This document shows, piece by piece, positions 8,801 through 16,725 of a stretch of DNA of 64,000 nucleotides. Source of the stretch: JAIPAN01 sp040403555 (GTDB lineage Bacteria > Bacteroidota > Bacteroidia > Sphingobacteriales > Sphingobacteriaceae); the NCBI GenBank assembly GCA_040403555.1, contig JBBAKN010000004.1, positions 62,001 to 126,000 on the forward strand, read 5' to 3'. The translations under genes were made by a program, and so were the position numbers. The first letter of the stretch is position 1. Each line of letters opens with the position of its first letter. The notes under the pieces are model-generated. The model did no database searches and had not been told where the DNA came from. It was given only the letters and a program-made list of their open reading frames with translations.

Positions 8801-9185
8801 TATACACCAATTCGTCGTAAAATACTTGTGCATCGGCAGGGCTTGCAAAATAGCCATAACGTACACCCCATTGTTTCCAACAGTCGGCCATACGATGTGC
8901 TACTTGTTTAACGCTTTTTTCAGAACCTAGGCTACCGTCTGCTTGTGGTACTCCGGCTTTACGGAAATACTTTTGTGCTAAAATATCGGTTGCTACTTGA
9001 CTCCAACTGGCGGGCACTTCTACATCGTTCATTTCGAACACAGCATCGCCTGCCGGATTACGAATTACTGAAGAGCGCTTTTCGTATTGGAAAAGATCAT
9101 AAACGTTCACCCCATCTTTGGTGAAATAACGTGGAAAGCTTAAACCTTTACCGGTAGCTTTTGCTTTTGTAGGAGTTTTACCCAT
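5868..9185 (-). CDS. nrdJ: Adenosylcobalamin-dependent ribonucleotide reductase (class II)
   Basis: Class II ribonucleotide reductase, 1,105 residues, which makes deoxyribonucleotides using adenosylcobalamin as radical source, so it needs no oxygen. The active-site pattern N-x-C-x-E is present as NPCSE (Asn392, Cys394, Glu396), and the redox cysteines fit Cys185 (HACFIL) and Cys405 (TACNLASINL). The C-terminus is a zinc-ribbon-like tail (CSNCG...CYKCLNCGTQGGC) thought to re-reduce the active site. I see no N-terminal ATP cone. It is a single-gene unit; a candidate -7 box (TAAATTTG at 9265-9258) and an inverted pair of DnaA-box-like sites lie upstream. I saw no B12-box in the leader. Confidence 0.96.
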   Translation of the reverse strand: MGKTPTKAKATGKGLSFPRYFTKDGVNVYDLFQYEKRSSVIRNPAGDAVFEMNDVEVPASWSQVATDILAQKYFRKAGVPQADGSLGSEKSVKQVAHRMADCWKQWGVRYGYFASPADAQVFYDELVYTIVGQLAAPNSPQWFNTGLHSSYGITGKPQGHYFVDPETEVLSKSTSAYERPQPHACFILSVSDDLVNDGGIMDLWVREARIFKYGSGVGTNYSQIRGENEKLSGGGYSSGLMSFLKIGDRAAGAIKSGGTTRRAAKMVCLDLDHPEIEGFVNWKVEEEKKVAALIAAGYSSDYEGEAYRTVSGQNSNNSVRIPNTFFKALENGGSWDLIGRIKGDVIKSISTEKLWQDIAFAAWACADPGVQYDTTINEWHTCPEGGRINASNPCSEYMFLDNTACNLASINLAHFFNKETLVFDVKGFEHACRVWTVVLEISVLMAQFPSKEVAQLSYDYRTLGLGYANLGSMLMVAGIPYDSEQARAIGGSITAIMTGTAYATSAEMAKELGTFTKYEENKKHMLRVMRNHRYAAYNASDATYEGLEITPQGIDPKYCPDYLLAAACNSWDKAVEFGEKYGYRNAQTTVIAPTGTIGLVMDCDTTGVEPDFALVKFKKLSGGGYFKIINQCVPAALRNLGYTENQIITIVNYAKGAATLAGAPHINAQTLADKGFTQDEIEKIEKSLLSAFEIGFVFNQWTLGEDCLKRLGFKPEQYNDYDFNLLRNLGFSRQQIAEANEYICGTMTIEGAPFLKEEHYPVFDCANKCGTKGERYIHAHGHIKMMAAAQPFLSGAISKTINLPNEATVEEIKDCYELSWKLGTKANAIYRDGSKLSQPLSTKSSDSKEDVLDTVEDVLGEAANVRLSDLTPEQVLEAARAILDRSTDTHFKRQLSSVVEKKNMPAKRSGFTQKAAVGGQTIFVRTGEYEDGTLGEIFVDMHKEGATFRSLMNSFAIAISVGLQYGVPLEEYVDKFTFTRFEPSGMVSGHDNIKSATSIIDYIFRMLGYEYLDRQDLVHVLTEKKVVLGNPQIQDTDTNPDSSNVLETAKVSETVTVGDKTLKPVLDISGGGQSDAPACSNCGHIMVRSGTCYKCLNCGTQGGCS

Positions 9186-9291
9186 GCCTTGTACTGCGAA
9201 TTAAATTGTTATTGAATTAAACTGACCCTTTCGACAAAAATCTACGGGGTTTTTCTCCAAATTTATCTTTTAGATCCTATGCACTAAATTT

Positions 9292-9384
9292 GAGTTTTCC
9301 ACAAGTCGAAGTCTAATCAATCACCACGCAAAAAATATTTTTATAAGTACTTGTTTTTTAAGTAATTATGTCTGTGGAAAACTC
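9292..9384. promoter_or_regulatory. Inverted pair of DnaA-box-like sites upstream of nrdJ
   Basis: GAGTTTTCCACA (9292-9303) and its exact reverse complement (9373-9384) are separated by 69 bases. Each contains TTTTCCACA, one mismatch from the TTATCCACA DnaA box. The pair sits about 27 and 108 bases upstream of the nrdJ -7 candidate. The rest of the 325-base interval 9186-9510 is AT-rich and holds only the pyk terminator; I see no gene there. The symmetry is seen; DnaA or other regulator binding is inference. Confidence 0.45.
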
Positions 9385-9455
9385 GGAAAAAAATAATTTT
9401 TAGTTATAGTTTTTGACCCACCAATTAGGCACTTGTTGCACCATTTTTTTCGATT

Positions 9456-9487
9456 AAAAAAGCCCCTAGTAAAATGTAAGGGGCTTT
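9456..9487 (-). terminator. Rho-independent terminator of pyk
   Basis: On the minus strand a 9-bp stem (AAAGCCCCT with AGGGGCTTT) is followed by a T-run. It lies 23 bases after the pyruvate kinase stop codon. Confidence 0.85.
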
Positions 9488-9510
9488 GCTTTATGAAAGG
9501 GTTATTTTTT

Positions 9511-10941
9511 TTAATCTATCACGGTCACTTTTACCATATTGGTTTTGCCTTTATTCTTGATAGGTATGGCGGCGGTATTAATTACTATGTCTCCGGTTTT
9601 TACTAAGTGTTCAGCTTTGAGTATGGCGTTTACTTCGCTAATGGTATTATCGGTACTTTCAAATTTATCGTAATAAAATGCTTTTACACCCCATACTAAA
9701 CTTAAGGAGTTTAGTAGGTTGCGGTTACTGGTAAAAATAAAGGTACTGGCTTTGGGCCGGTGACTAGAAATTTCGAATGCGGTATAACCCGAGTAGGTCA
9801 TAGATACAATACCTACGGCGTGGGTTTGTTCGGCTAAATGTACTGCGGTTCCACAAACTGCATCAGACATGTAGGTGCTTGAGTTTTGATCGAGTATTTT
9901 TTGGGTATTGTAGTGGTAAGCATTTTCTTCTACGTTGGTAATAATTTTCTGCATCGTTTCAATTACGATTAGCGGAAATTCACCTACCGAGGTTTCACCG
10001 CTAAGCATTACGGCATCTGCGCCATCTAATACCGAGTTGGCCACGTCGTTTACTTCGGCACGGGTTGGGCGTGGTGTGGTAATCATGCTTTCGAGCATTT
10101 GTGTGGCCACAATTACGGGTTTGCCCGCTGCACGACATTTTTTAGCAATCATTTTTTGCAATACCGGCACTTGCTCCATGGGCATTTCTACTCCCAAATC
10201 GCCCCGTGCTACCATTATCCCATCGGTTACCGAAATAATTTCATCTATGTTTTCAATGGCTTCTGGTTTTTCTATTTTGGCAATTACACGAGCTGGTTTT
10301 CCGCTTTGGGCAATAATTTGCTTTAATTCCACAATATCGTTGGCATCACGCACAAATGAAAGCCCGATCCACTCAATATCATTTTTAAGGGCAAAATGTA
10401 AATTGCTTAAATCTTCTTCGGTTAAACTGGGTAGCGATACCTTGGTGTTAGGTAAGTTTACCCCTTTTCTAGATGTTAATATACCGCCATGTACCACTTC
10501 ACAAACTACTTCATCTTTATTATTAGTTGTGAGCACACGCAATTGTAGCTTGCCATCGTCTAATAATATAATCTCTCCTTGACGTACATCGTTCGGGAAA
10601 GTATCGTAAGTAATGTATATTTTTTCGTTATCGCCAATTTGCTCGGTGGTAGTAATAGTTATTTGTGCGCCATTTACGAGTTGTATACCGCCTTCTTGTA
10701 CCATACCAATACGAATTTTTGGTCCTTGTAAATCGGCCAAAATACCCACATTGGTTTTATATGCTGCGTTAATTTCGCGAATGGTGTCAATGGTTTTTTG
10801 ATGAACTTCTTGGCTACCATGCGAAAAGTTTAAGCGGCATACGTTCAATCCGGCTTCTATCATACTTATGAGCATTTCTTTTTGAGAAGATGCCGGGCCC
10901 ATAGTGGCCACAATTTTAGTTCTACTTTGAACTTGTTTCAT
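9511..10941 (-). CDS. pyk: Pyruvate kinase
   Basis: Pyruvate kinase, 476 residues, converting phosphoenolpyruvate and ADP to pyruvate and ATP in the last step of glycolysis. Visible blocks are TKIVATMGPAS at the N-terminus, CRLNFSHGS, the catalytic IAKIEKPEAIENIDEI around residues 220-235, MVARGDLGVEMP, ATQMLESMI and DGADAVMLSGETSVGEFP. The C-terminal allosteric domain is present. Length matches the family. It starts at ATG 10941 and ends with its own terminator; the IPExxxVDY gene lies 65 bases upstream in the same direction and may share transcription. Confidence 0.97.
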   Translation of the reverse strand: MKQVQSRTKIVATMGPASSQKEMLISMIEAGLNVCRLNFSHGSQEVHQKTIDTIREINAAYKTNVGILADLQGPKIRIGMVQEGGIQLVNGAQITITTTEQIGDNEKIYITYDTFPNDVRQGEIILLDDGKLQLRVLTTNNKDEVVCEVVHGGILTSRKGVNLPNTKVSLPSLTEEDLSNLHFALKNDIEWIGLSFVRDANDIVELKQIIAQSGKPARVIAKIEKPEAIENIDEIISVTDGIMVARGDLGVEMPMEQVPVLQKMIAKKCRAAGKPVIVATQMLESMITTPRPTRAEVNDVANSVLDGADAVMLSGETSVGEFPLIVIETMQKIITNVEENAYHYNTQKILDQNSSTYMSDAVCGTAVHLAEQTHAVGIVSMTYSGYTAFEISSHRPKASTFIFTSNRNLLNSLSLVWGVKAFYYDKFESTDNTISEVNAILKAEHLVKTGDIVINTAAIPIKNKGKTNMVKVTVID

Positions 10942-11006
10942 GCAGGGTGTGTTTGAATGGTATTTTTAAAATTAGTGTATGAGGTACACCTATATTATAA
11001 ACAGTG

Positions 11007-11426
11007 CTAAAATAGCAGATTTTCTTTGGATTTCAACTTTTTAACATCAACTTCTACGGCAGCTAGCACTTCAGGAATTTGTTTTAAATGGGTTATCCAA
11101 GCTTCTAAATCCTCCTCATCAATAAAATTTTTAATCACTAAAAAGTAATCTACGCGGTTCATTTCGGGTATTAATAAACCCTCCGAACCCTTATTACTTA
11201 AGAGATAAAATTCTGTATCGCTATTTTCTGGCAGATATGTATATCTGTTAAATAGTGCTACAGTATGGCTATCGGATAGGGGTAGGGCCAATTCATCAAC
11301 CCGCATAAAATTGGCCGGAGCGAATTTATTGAGGTGAAAACATAGCCTATAATCTTTTAAAGAGGTAGTAATGGCCAGTACAATGAAATCGAAATCGAGT
11401 TCTAGTTTTAACGTAATTTTATTCAC
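11007..11426 (-). CDS. IPExxxVDY family protein, GTG start
   Basis: A 139-residue protein carrying the motif that names its family, IPEMNRVDYF at about residues 86-95. The family is widespread in Bacteroidota and has no known function. The start is GTG at 11426; a -7 box TACTTTTG lies at 11461-11454, leaving a leader of roughly 20 bases, which supports this start. No signal peptide or membrane helix is present, so it is probably cytoplasmic. It is divergent from acpP and precedes pyk, an arrangement common in the phylum as far as I recall. Confidence 0.88.
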   Translation of the reverse strand: MNKITLKLELDFDFIVLAITTSLKDYRLCFHLNKFAPANFMRVDELALPLSDSHTVALFNRYTYLPENSDTEFYLLSNKGSEGLLIPEMNRVDYFLVIKNFIDEEDLEAWITHLKQIPEVLAAVEVDVKKLKSKENLLF

Positions 11427-11510
11427 TGTTTTTTATTTCGATTTATTTCTATACAAAAGTAACATCATTTGCGTTTAATTGGCGATGTGCATAAGACAAA
11501 AACAAAAAGG

Positions 11511-11541
11511 TTTGATATTTGATATTATTTATTTTTCTTTG
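11511..11541 (+). promoter_or_regulatory. Promoter of acpP operon
   Basis: TTTG (11511-11514), a 19-base spacer and TTTCTTTG (11534-11541), one mismatch from TAnnTTTG. It lies about 35 bases before the acpP ATG and is back to back with the promoter of the IPExxxVDY gene. Confidence 0.65.
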
Positions 11542-11575
11542 CACAGAATTATTTAACCCTTAAATCATAAAAACT

Positions 11576-11812
11576 ATGTCTGATATCGCATCAAGAGTCA
11601 AAGCAATTATCGTAGAAAAATTAGGAGTTGATGAAGCAGAAGTTACTCCAGAAGCTTCTTTTACCAACGATTTAGGAGCCGACTCATTAGACACCGTAGA
11701 GCTTATCATGGAATTCGAAAAAGAATTCAATGTTGCTATTCCTGATGAGCAAGCTGAAACAATCGGTACGGTTGGTCAAGCTATTGCCTACTTAGAAACA
11801 AACGTAAAATAA
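11576..11812 (+). CDS. acpP: Acyl carrier protein
   Basis: Acyl carrier protein, 78 residues, very acidic. It carries growing fatty acyl chains on a phosphopantetheine arm attached to Ser37 in the GADSLDTVELIM motif. Length and sequence are typical. It is the first gene of a lipid and RNA-processing cluster; fabF, its partner in elongation, begins 9 bases after the stop. Confidence 0.98.
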   Translation: MSDIASRVKAIIVEKLGVDEAEVTPEASFTNDLGADSLDTVELIMEFEKEFNVAIPDEQAETIGTVGQAIAYLETNVK

Positions 11813-11821
11813 TACGCTCCA

Positions 11822-13075
11822 ATGGCGCTTAAAAGAGTTGTTGTAACGGGTTTAGGTGCACTTACTCCAATCGGTAATACGGTTCCAGAGTTTTGGAATA
11901 ACTTACTGAATGGAGTAAGTGGTGCCAATCCAATAACCCACTTTGACACCACTCTTTTTAAAACCAAATTTGCTTGTGAGGTTAAAAACTTCGATCCTGA
12001 ACAATTCATGGATCGCAAAGATGCCCGCAAGTTAGATCCCTTTGTACATTTTGCCCTAGCCTCTACCGATGAGGCTGTAAAAGATGCGGGTTTAGATTTC
12101 GAAAATCTAGATACCAACCGCATTGGTGTAATTTGGGGATCGGGTATTGGCGGTTTAAAAACGTTTTCAGATGAGGTTACAAATTTTGCCGGTGGCGATG
12201 GTACCCCTCGTTTCAACCCCTTCTTTATTCCAAAAATGATTTTGGATATTGCTCCGGGTCATATTTCTATTAAATATGGCTTACGTGGTCCCAACTTCTC
12301 TACCGTTTCTGCTTGTGCTTCTTCTACCAATGCTTTAATAGATGCATTTAATTATCTGCGTTTAGGCATGGCTGATATTATTATTTCAGGCGGTTCGGAA
12401 GCTATTATTTACGAAGCAGGTATTGGAGGTTTTAACGCCATGCATGCCCTTTCTACCAGAAACGATGATCCCAAAACAGCATCACGCCCCTTTGATAAAG
12501 ATCGCGATGGTTTTGTAGCCGGAGAAGGTTCTGGAACTCTAGTTTTAGAAGAATTGGATCATGCTTTAGCACGTGGCGCTAAAATTTATGCCGAATTGGT
12601 TGGCGGAGGCATGAGTGCCGATGCAAATCACATTACCGCTCCACATCCGGATGGTTTAGGTGCCAAATTGGTAATGACTAACGCATTGAGAGATGCAGGT
12701 ATGAGCACTTCGGATATTGATTATATCAATGTACACGGAACCTCAACACCATTGGGAGATATCAGCGAAACCAAAGCCATACAAAGTTTATTTGGCGAAG
12801 ATGCTTATCGTTTAAATATCAGCTCTACCAAATCAATGACGGGCCACTTGTTGGGCGCAGCTGGTGCTGTAGAAGCCATTGCTTCTATATTGGCAGTGCA
12901 AAACGATATTATTCCTCCCACTATCAATCATTTTACCGACGATCCGGATATTGATCCGAAATTGAACCTAACCTTTAACAAGGCGCAAAAACGCGAAGTG
13001 CGTGCCGCACAAAGCAATACTTTCGGCTTTGGTGGACATAATGCATCGGTGATATTTAAAAAATATCAAGCCTAA
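11822..13075 (+). CDS. fabF: 3-oxoacyl-ACP synthase II
   Basis: Beta-ketoacyl-ACP synthase II, 417 residues, which extends acyl-ACP by condensation with malonyl-ACP. The catalytic triad is complete: Cys165 (VSACASSTNA), His305 (VHGTSTPLGD) and His342 (TGHLLGAAG). The N-terminal VVVTGLGALTPIG is typical. It follows acpP by 9 bases, so the synthase and its carrier are made together. Confidence 0.98.
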   Translation: MALKRVVVTGLGALTPIGNTVPEFWNNLLNGVSGANPITHFDTTLFKTKFACEVKNFDPEQFMDRKDARKLDPFVHFALASTDEAVKDAGLDFENLDTNRIGVIWGSGIGGLKTFSDEVTNFAGGDGTPRFNPFFIPKMILDIAPGHISIKYGLRGPNFSTVSACASSTNALIDAFNYLRLGMADIIISGGSEAIIYEAGIGGFNAMHALSTRNDDPKTASRPFDKDRDGFVAGEGSGTLVLEELDHALARGAKIYAELVGGGMSADANHITAPHPDGLGAKLVMTNALRDAGMSTSDIDYINVHGTSTPLGDISETKAIQSLFGEDAYRLNISSTKSMTGHLLGAAGAVEAIASILAVQNDIIPPTINHFTDDPDIDPKLNLTFNKAQKREVRAAQSNTFGFGGHNASVIFKKYQA

Positions 13076-13149
13076 TTCCCTTACTTTCTCTTACATTCGT
13101 TGTAATATATCGTATAAATCGATAAATTTCGATTCACTAACGTTTCTAA

Positions 13150-13878
13150 ATGCCAATTTTCCAAGCCTATAATCTCTTTTTATCTCCGCATCGTAAGTTT
13201 GCAAAGAGCCTAAAAAATATGTTGGGCTTTGTTCCGACTAATTTAAATTTATACCGAATGGCTTTTCGCCATCGTTCGGTGGCTATTTCCTTAAAAAATG
13301 GTACCAAAAGTAGCAATGAGCGTTTAGAGTTTTTGGGCGATGCTATTTTAGGTTCTGTAGTAGCCGAAATGCTCTTCAAACGTTACCCCTACAAAAACGA
13401 AGGCTTTTTAACCGAAATGCGTTCTAAAATTGTAAGTAGGGTCAACCTAAATCAACTGGCCCGTAAACTCGGCTTTAATGAGCTTATAGAATACGACGCT
13501 AAAACGATAAACTACGGGAATAAACAAAGTTCGCTCTTGGGCGATGCTTTTGAGGCCTTTCTTGGTGCTGTGTATCTTGATAAAGGCTATACGTTTACCA
13601 AAGACCTTATTCTTAATCGCATTATACAAGACCACGTAGATGTACACCAATTGGAATTAACCGAAACCAATTTTAAAAGCAAACTCATAGAATGGTGCCA
13701 ACGCGAAGGGAAAGAGTTTGCGTTTGAACCGCTTGTAAATGAAGATGGCGAATCCGAAAAATTATTTTCCATACAGGCCCTTGTTGATGGTGAAGTAGTA
13801 GGATTGGGTCGTGATTTTAACAAGAAAAACGCCGAAAAAATGTCTGCCGAAAAGGCCTGCGAAACTTTAAGTATTTAA
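13150..13878 (+). CDS. rnc: Ribonuclease III
   Basis: Double-strand-specific endoribonuclease III, 242 residues, used in rRNA and mRNA processing. The nuclease signature NERLEFLGDA is at 56-65 and the second acidic cluster GDAFEAFLGAVYLD near 127-140. A double-stranded RNA binding domain occupies the last 70 residues (NFKSKLIEWCQ to AEKACETL). The N-terminus is about 15-20 residues longer than in many homologues, so an internal start is possible; I keep the ATG at 13150. It lies between fabF and plsC, 3 bases from the latter. Confidence 0.96.
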   Translation: MPIFQAYNLFLSPHRKFAKSLKNMLGFVPTNLNLYRMAFRHRSVAISLKNGTKSSNERLEFLGDAILGSVVAEMLFKRYPYKNEGFLTEMRSKIVSRVNLNQLARKLGFNELIEYDAKTINYGNKQSSLLGDAFEAFLGAVYLDKGYTFTKDLILNRIIQDHVDVHQLELTETNFKSKLIEWCQREGKEFAFEPLVNEDGESEKLFSIQALVDGEVVGLGRDFNKKNAEKMSAEKACETLSI

Positions 13879-13881
13879 ACC

Positions 13882-14628
13882 ATGCGCATCATCAGAACTA
13901 TTTTTGCCAGTTTGTATTTGCTTTGGGGCGTACTAGTATTCATCAGCTTTATGCTGTTGATGTTTCCGTTTATTATTCTCATTCAACTATTATTTAAGGG
14001 CAAAAAAGCACAATCTTTATCTTTCACTTGCCTGCGTATTTGGGCTAAGGGGGTAGCCATTTTATGCTTGTATCGCATTAAAATTAAAAATAGAGAGGCC
14101 ATAGACACTTCTCAATCCTACATTTATGTGTGTAACCACGGTTCCTATCTCGATGCCATTTCAGTAGTATTGGCAGCCCCCCAAGCTTTTAAGCCTTTGG
14201 GTAAAATAGAAATGGTAAAAGCGCCCATTTTTGGATTGCTTTACAAAAAAGTAGTAGTCATGCTCGACCGTAAAAACCCTGAAAGTAGAGCGGCTAGCGT
14301 ACAAGCCCTAAAAGTAGAAATTGCCGCCGGACAATCTATTTTCATCTTTCCGGAGGGTACCATGAATACTACCGATGAGATTTTGGGTAATTTTTACGAT
14401 GGCGCTTTTCGTATTGCTATTGAAACGCAAACCCCCATTGTGCCCATGGTGTTGGTTAATGCTCGAGAGCTAATGCCTCGTAAAGCCCCATTATTGGTAA
14501 AACCGGGCACCGTTACCTGTATATTTCTTCCACCAATACACGTGAAAGACTTAACGGTTTTAGATGTAGAAACCCTAAAGATTACCGTAAAAGAGCAAAT
14601 GGCCCAAGCTATTTTGGCCAATCAGTAA
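13882..14628 (+). CDS. plsC: 1-acyl-sn-glycerol-3-phosphate acyltransferase
   Basis: Lysophosphatidic acid acyltransferase, 248 residues, adding the second acyl chain in phospholipid synthesis. An N-terminal membrane helix spans about residues 8-38. The HX4D catalytic motif is NHGSYLD (His86, Asp91) and the glycerophosphate-binding motif is FPEGTMN at 156-162. Only 3 bases separate it from rnc, so it belongs to the same operon as acpP and fabF, which supply acyl chains. Confidence 0.94.
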   Translation: MRIIRTIFASLYLLWGVLVFISFMLLMFPFIILIQLLFKGKKAQSLSFTCLRIWAKGVAILCLYRIKIKNREAIDTSQSYIYVCNHGSYLDAISVVLAAPQAFKPLGKIEMVKAPIFGLLYKKVVVMLDRKNPESRAASVQALKVEIAAGQSIFIFPEGTMNTTDEILGNFYDGAFRIAIETQTPIVPMVLVNARELMPRKAPLLVKPGTVTCIFLPPIHVKDLTVLDVETLKITVKEQMAQAILANQ

Positions 14629-14639
14629 GCATTCCTATC

Positions 14640-14670
14640 TTCGGCTAGAATCAAATTTATAGTATCTTTG
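14640..14670 (+). promoter_or_regulatory. Promoter immediately before yicC
   Basis: TTCG (14640-14643), a 19-base spacer and a perfect TATCTTTG (14663-14670). The yicC ATG begins 5 bases after the box, so transcription would start on or next to the A of the start codon. The mRNA would then have essentially no leader. Confidence 0.6.
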
Positions 14671-14674
14671 CTCA

Positions 14675-15550
14675 ATGATTAAATCAATGACCGGTTTCGG
14701 TTTAGCTACTCGTGATGCGGGAAATAGTAAAATTACCGTAGAAATTAAATCGCTAAACAGTAAATTTTTAGAGCTTTCTTTAAAAATGCCCAAAGCCTAT
14801 TCCGATAAGGAGTTGCTTTTGCGAAACGAATGCAGCAAAAGTATTGAACGAGGAAAGGCATACGTTGCACTTACTATTGAAAACAATCAGTCTGAAAGCA
14901 AAACGGCACAAATAGATCAGGCTAAATTGGCGGCCTACTATACGCAATTGCAAGCTGCAGCGGCCAATTTGGGCGATACTAGCAATAATCTATTTTCTTT
15001 GGCCTTACACCTGCCCGAGGTAATTAGCTATACCGATGAAACGGGTAGTGATGAAGAGTGGGCACTCATTTTAGACACCTTTCACCAAGCGTCTAAAGCC
15101 TTTCAGCAGTTTAGAGCTGATGAAGGTGCCGTGCTTAAAAAAGATTTAGAATTGCGTATTCAGCATATTTTAACCAGCTTGGCCGAGGTAGAAATTGCGG
15201 AAAAAAAACGCATACCGGCCATTCGCGAACGCCTCTCAACTATTTTAAATGAAAATCTTTTAAAAGAACACATCGATCAAAATAGGTTCGAACAAGAACT
15301 CATTTATTACATCGATAAATTAGATATTACGGAAGAAAAAATCCGCTTAAAAAGTCATGCCGATTATTTTTTAAGCACCCTCAACCATCCCGATGCGAAT
15401 GGCAAAAAATTAGGATTTATTTCACAAGAAATAGGCAGAGAAATTAATACCATTGGTTCTAAAGCAAACGATGCTAATATGCAACAATTGGTGGTAAACA
15501 TGAAAGAAGAATTAGAGAAAATTAAAGAACAGCTACTCAACGTACTTTAA
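14675..15550 (+). CDS. YicC/YloC family endoribonuclease
   Basis: A 291-residue YicC-family protein. The conserved N-terminus MIKSMTGFG and the C-terminal block KLGFISQEIGREINTIGSKAND are present. Family members in Escherichia coli and Bacillus subtilis act as endoribonucleases that help small RNA turnover. The middle is rich in charged helices. The ATG sits directly behind a consensus -7 box, suggesting a leaderless message. gmk follows after 14 bases, a pairing seen across many bacteria. Confidence 0.93.
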   Translation: MIKSMTGFGLATRDAGNSKITVEIKSLNSKFLELSLKMPKAYSDKELLLRNECSKSIERGKAYVALTIENNQSESKTAQIDQAKLAAYYTQLQAAAANLGDTSNNLFSLALHLPEVISYTDETGSDEEWALILDTFHQASKAFQQFRADEGAVLKKDLELRIQHILTSLAEVEIAEKKRIPAIRERLSTILNENLLKEHIDQNRFEQELIYYIDKLDITEEKIRLKSHADYFLSTLNHPDANGKKLGFISQEIGREINTIGSKANDANMQQLVVNMKEELEKIKEQLLNVL

Positions 15551-15564
15551 TTAAAGATAGCGGT

Positions 15565-16134
15565 ATGCAACAAGGTAAACTCATTATATTTTCAGCTCCA
15601 TCGGGTGCAGGTAAAACCACTATTGTGCATCATTTATTAAGTAAAATACCGCAATTAGCCTTCTCGGTTTCGGCTACTACTCGTGCCAAAAGAGGCAACG
15701 AAGTTGATGGCAAAGATTACTATTTTATAAGCAAAGAAGAGTTTTTGCACCGCATTGCCAAAAAAGAATTCGTAGAGTTTGAGGAGGTATATACCGATAA
15801 TTTTTACGGCACCCTACGTTCAGAAATTGAACGTTTATGGAACGAAGGTAAGCACGTTATTTTTGATATTGACGTAGAAGGCGGACTGCACTTAAAAAAG
15901 AAATTTGAAGAACATGCTATAGCGGTTTTTGTTCAACCCCCATCATTGGAAGTGCTTGTTGAGCGTTTAACAAGTAGAGCCACCGATAGCGCTGAGAAAT
16001 TAGCCGAACGCATAGAAAAAGCAAAAAAAGAGCTCCAATATGTGAGCAAATTTGATGTGATTTTACACAACAACGATTTGCAACTAGCTTGTACGGAAGC
16101 CGAACAATTGGTTCGGGATTTTCTGGCCAACTAA
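15565..16134 (+). CDS. gmk: Guanylate kinase
   Basis: Guanylate kinase, 189 residues, phosphorylating GMP to GDP. The P-loop SAPSGAGKTT is at 10-19, and the GMP-binding segments SVSATTRAKRGNEVDGKDYYF and FEEVYTDNFYGT are present. Length is typical. It lies between yicC and nadD with short gaps, so the three are probably co-transcribed. Confidence 0.97.
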   Translation: MQQGKLIIFSAPSGAGKTTIVHHLLSKIPQLAFSVSATTRAKRGNEVDGKDYYFISKEEFLHRIAKKEFVEFEEVYTDNFYGTLRSEIERLWNEGKHVIFDIDVEGGLHLKKKFEEHAIAVFVQPPSLEVLVERLTSRATDSAEKLAERIEKAKKELQYVSKFDVILHNNDLQLACTEAEQLVRDFLAN

Positions 16135-16150
16135 TTCTTGTAACATACCT

Positions 16151-16723
16151 ATGAAAATTGGTTTATTCTTTGGTTCATTTAATCCCATACATGCCGGGCA
16201 TTTAATTATAGCCAATTACATGGCTACGTATACAGGTCTCGATCAGGTTTGGCTGGTAGTATCTCCACACAATCCCTTAAAAGAGAAAGAGAGCCTAGTA
16301 CATACCTACGATCGGCTAGAAATGGTGCGCTTGGCAATAGATGATACCGAGAATTTACGAGTTTGCGATGTAGAGTTTCAACTGCCACAGCCTTCATATA
16401 CCATTGATACACTTACGCATCTTAAAGCAAAATATCCAGAACATAACTTCAACTTAATTATGGGCTCCGATAATTTAGCCTCCTTAAAAAAATGGAAGAA
16501 TTATGAGATTTTGCTTCGCGATTATCATATTATGGTCTATCCACGTCGAGGCACCGAGCTACCCGAATTAGCTACGCATCCTTCGGTAAGTATAACCGAA
16601 ACGCCTATTATGGAATTGTCGGCTACCTTTATTCGCCAAGCTATTAAAGACAAAAAAAGCATTCGCTTTTTTGTTCCCGATTCGGTTATAGAGTTTATAG
16701 AAAGTAAAAGTTTATATAGCTAG
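16151..16723 (+). CDS. nadD: Nicotinate-nucleotide adenylyltransferase
   Basis: NadD, 190 residues, joining ATP and nicotinate mononucleotide to give deamido-NAD. The nucleotidyltransferase motif GSFNPIHAGH at 8-17 contains the HxGH signature (His14, His17), and the C-terminal ISxTxIR-type motif appears as LSATFIRQAI. Start and length fit the family. It is 16 bases after gmk and 2 bases before miaE. Confidence 0.97.
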   Translation: MKIGLFFGSFNPIHAGHLIIANYMATYTGLDQVWLVVSPHNPLKEKESLVHTYDRLEMVRLAIDDTENLRVCDVEFQLPQPSYTIDTLTHLKAKYPEHNFNLIMGSDNLASLKKWKNYEILLRDYHIMVYPRRGTELPELATHPSVSITETPIMELSATFIRQAIKDKKSIRFFVPDSVIEFIESKSLYS

Positions 16724-16725
16724 AA

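Noticed and set aside
9186..9456. Cobalamin riboswitch for nrdJ
   Set aside because: A B12-dependent enzyme makes this likely a priori, but I see no B12-box or the expected large leader structure on the minus strand.
10099..10326. Plus-strand frames inside pyk, nrdJ and other long genes
   Set aside because: They lie opposite conserved coding sequence, lack binding sites and show no domain; they are shadows of the real genes.
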